A stretch of 7,073 nt of DNA from Bdellovibrionota bacterium. Its GTDB lineage: Bacteria; Bdellovibrionota; Bacteriovoracia; Bacteriovoracales; Bacteriovoracaceae. The first letter of the stretch is position 1. Each line of letters opens with the position of its first letter. The stretch covers positions 1-7,073 of the forward strand of contig JAURQB010000086.1 in assembly GCA_030836365.1 (NCBI GenBank). Direction: 5' to 3'. A program made the position numbers and the translations under genes. Shown here piece by piece: positions 5,602 through 7,073 of the stretch. Below the pieces are notes generated by a model. It was not told the origin of the DNA. It saw only the letters and a program-made list of their open reading frames with translations, and made no database searches.

Positions 5602-7073
5602 ATGGGAAAAATTATTGGAATTGACTTAGGAACCACAAACTCATGTGTTTCAGTACTTGAAAATGGAAAATATAAAATTATTCCAAATGCAGAAGGACAC
5701 AATACGACTCCTTCAGTAATCGGTTTTTCAAACAACAATGAAAATCTTGTTGGCCAGGTCGCAAAAAACCAGGCGGTAACAAACCCAAATAAAACTCTAT
5801 ACGGAATCAAACGACTAATCGGACGAAAATTTGATTCAGCTGAAGCAAAAGATTTCGCCGGGGTTGCTCCATTTGAAATTTTTGCCAATAAAAATGGCGA
5901 TGCTTGGGTAAAAGTTGATGGAAAAGAAATGTCACCACAAGAAATTTCAGCAAAAGTACTTGAGAAGCTTAAGTCGGCAGCTGAAGACTATTTAGGAGAG
6001 AAGGTAACTGAAGCGGTTATTACTGTTCCTGCTTACTTTAACGATGCTCAAAGACAAGCGACTAAAGATGCTGGCAGAATTGCAGGCTTAGAAGTAAAGA
6101 GAATTATCAACGAGCCAACTGCGGCTGCACTGGCTTTTGGTCTCGAGTCTAAAAAAGATATCAATGTTGCAGTATTTGATCTTGGTGGTGGTACATTTGA
6201 TATCTCTATTCTAGAAATTACTGGCGATGGTGTTTTTGAAGTTAAAGCAACAAACGGGGATACATTCCTTGGTGGTGAAAACTTTGATGAAGAAATTATT
6301 AACTTTCTTGCTGAAGAGTTTAAGAAAACAAACGGTGTTGATCTTAAACAAGACCAAATGGCACTACAGCGTTTAAAAGAAGCTGCTGAAAAAGCAAAGC
6401 ATGAGCTTTCAAATGTTACTCAAACAACAGTAAACCTTCCATTTATCACTGCTGATGCTACTGGGCCTAAGCACTTAAATGTAAATCTTTCTAGAGCTAA
6501 GTTTGAAGACCTAATTAGTAAATATATTACAGGCCTTGAGGCACCATGTTTAACATGTTTGAAAGACTCTGGTTTAGAAAGAAGTGAAATTAATGAGGTT
6601 CTTCTTGTTGGTGGATCAACTCGAATTCCCGCTGTTCAGGCAAAAGTTAAAGAAATATTTGGAAAAGATCCTTCAAAAGGTGTGAATCCAGATGAAGTAG
6701 TTGCTGCTGGTGCTGCAACTCAAGGTGGTGTCCTTTCTGGAGACGTGAAAGATGTTCTTCTATTAGATGTTACGCCACTATCACTAGGTATTGAAACTCT
6801 TGGTGGTGTTATGACAAAAATCATTGAGAAGAACACAACGATTCCAACTAAAAAGTCTCAAGTATTCTCTACTGCTCAAGATAATCAGCCAGCGGTTAGT
6901 ATTCACGTACTTCAAGGGGAGAGAGAGTTTGCTACAGACAATAAAACATTAGGTAAATTTGATTTAACTGGGATTAATCCTGCTCCAAGAGGTGTGCCAC
7001 AAATTGAAGTAACTTTTGATATCGATGCAAATGGTATTGTTAATGTAAATGCAATTGATAAAGCTACTGGCAA
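5602..7073 (+). CDS. dnaK: molecular chaperone DnaK (Hsp70), cut by window edge
   Basis: ATP-driven cytoplasmic Hsp70 that binds exposed hydrophobic segments and folds or protects proteins with DnaJ and GrpE. The window holds 490 complete codons plus two bases, with no stop; family members have about 640 residues. The N terminus MGKIIGIDLGTTNS gives phosphate loop 1 and fixes the start. Further ATPase-domain marks are AVITVPAYFNDAQRQAT, INEPTAAALAFG and the second phosphate loop VFDLGGGTFDIS; VLLVGGSTRIP is the adenosine-binding region. Residues of the type FDSAEAKDFAGV to GDAWVKV form the insert found in Gram-negative DnaK and absent from many Gram-positive ones. The interdomain linker DVLLLDVTPLSLGIE begins near residue 390. 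The beta substrate-binding domain runs to the window end (PRGVPQIEVTFDIDANGIV). The helical lid is outside. An unusual C316-L-T-C319 pair occurs in the ATPase domain. It follows grpE after 24 bp as one operon; dnaJ is often next, but this cannot be seen. Confidence 0.98.
   Translation, partial: MGKIIGIDLGTTNSCVSVLENGKYKIIPNAEGHNTTPSVIGFSNNNENLVGQVAKNQAVTNPNKTLYGIKRLIGRKFDSAEAKDFAGVAPFEIFANKNGDAWVKVDGKEMSPQEISAKVLEKLKSAAEDYLGEKVTEAVITVPAYFNDAQRQATKDAGRIAGLEVKRIINEPTAAALAFGLESKKDINVAVFDLGGGTFDISILEITGDGVFEVKATNGDTFLGGENFDEEIINFLAEEFKKTNGVDLKQDQMALQRLKEAAEKAKHELSNVTQTTVNLPFITADATGPKHLNVNLSRAKFEDLISKYITGLEAPCLTCLKDSGLERSEINEVLLVGGSTRIPAVQAKVKEIFGKDPSKGVNPDEVVAAGAATQGGVLSGDVKDVLLLDVTPLSLGIETLGGVMTKIIEKNTTIPTKKSQVFSTAQDNQPAVSIHVLQGEREFATDNKTLGKFDLTGINPAPRGVPQIEVTFDIDANGIVNVNAIDKATG

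Noticed and set aside
5523..5888. Minus-strand 121-codon frame over the grpE end and dnaK start
   Set aside because: Long antisense frames over dnaK are a common codon-bias artefact; the sense strand is certain here.

Overview
The window is a compact, AT-rich stretch of chromosome from what looks like a Gram-negative (diderm) bacterium. The evidence is a DnaK with the proteobacterial-type insert in its ATPase domain, a GrpE-DnaK pair, a HemW-type radical SAM protein and a B12-dependent methylmalonyl-CoA mutase. Low GC, Lys/Asn/Ser-rich proteins and the M16-HemW-GrpE-DnaK gene set fit an AT-rich deltaproteobacterium-like lineage such as Bdellovibrionota (Bacteriovorax or Halobacteriovorax type). 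That placement is inference from style, not from a search.

Layout. Positions 1-390 (minus) hold the first 130 codons of methylmalonyl-CoA mutase, cut by the window edge. A 169-bp divergent spacer (391-559) follows. A 172-residue protein of unknown function (560-1078, plus) runs tail to tail into a large M16 zinc-peptidase fusion (1075-3636, minus), and the two stop codons overlap in one CTAG. A short divergent spacer with overlapping palindromes (about 3637-3711) separates the peptidase from hemW (3712-4854, plus), whose start codon is not ordinary. After a 117-bp gap with a good sigma-70-like promoter come grpE (4972-5577) and dnaK (5602 to the window end, 490 codons seen), which form a classic chaperone operon.

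How the genes work together. Only grpE and dnaK are clearly functionally linked: nucleotide exchange factor and Hsp70. HemW (heme chaperone), the peptidase and the mutase (propionate/succinate metabolism) are housekeeping or central-metabolism genes with no obvious shared pathway.

I see no mobile element, CRISPR array, tRNA, rRNA or defence system. I do not find a convincing novel multi-gene system. The points worth a second look are the hemW start, the divergent palindromes, the unknown 172-residue protein, the division of labour inside the M16 fusion, the shared stop codons and the higher GC of the mutase fragment.
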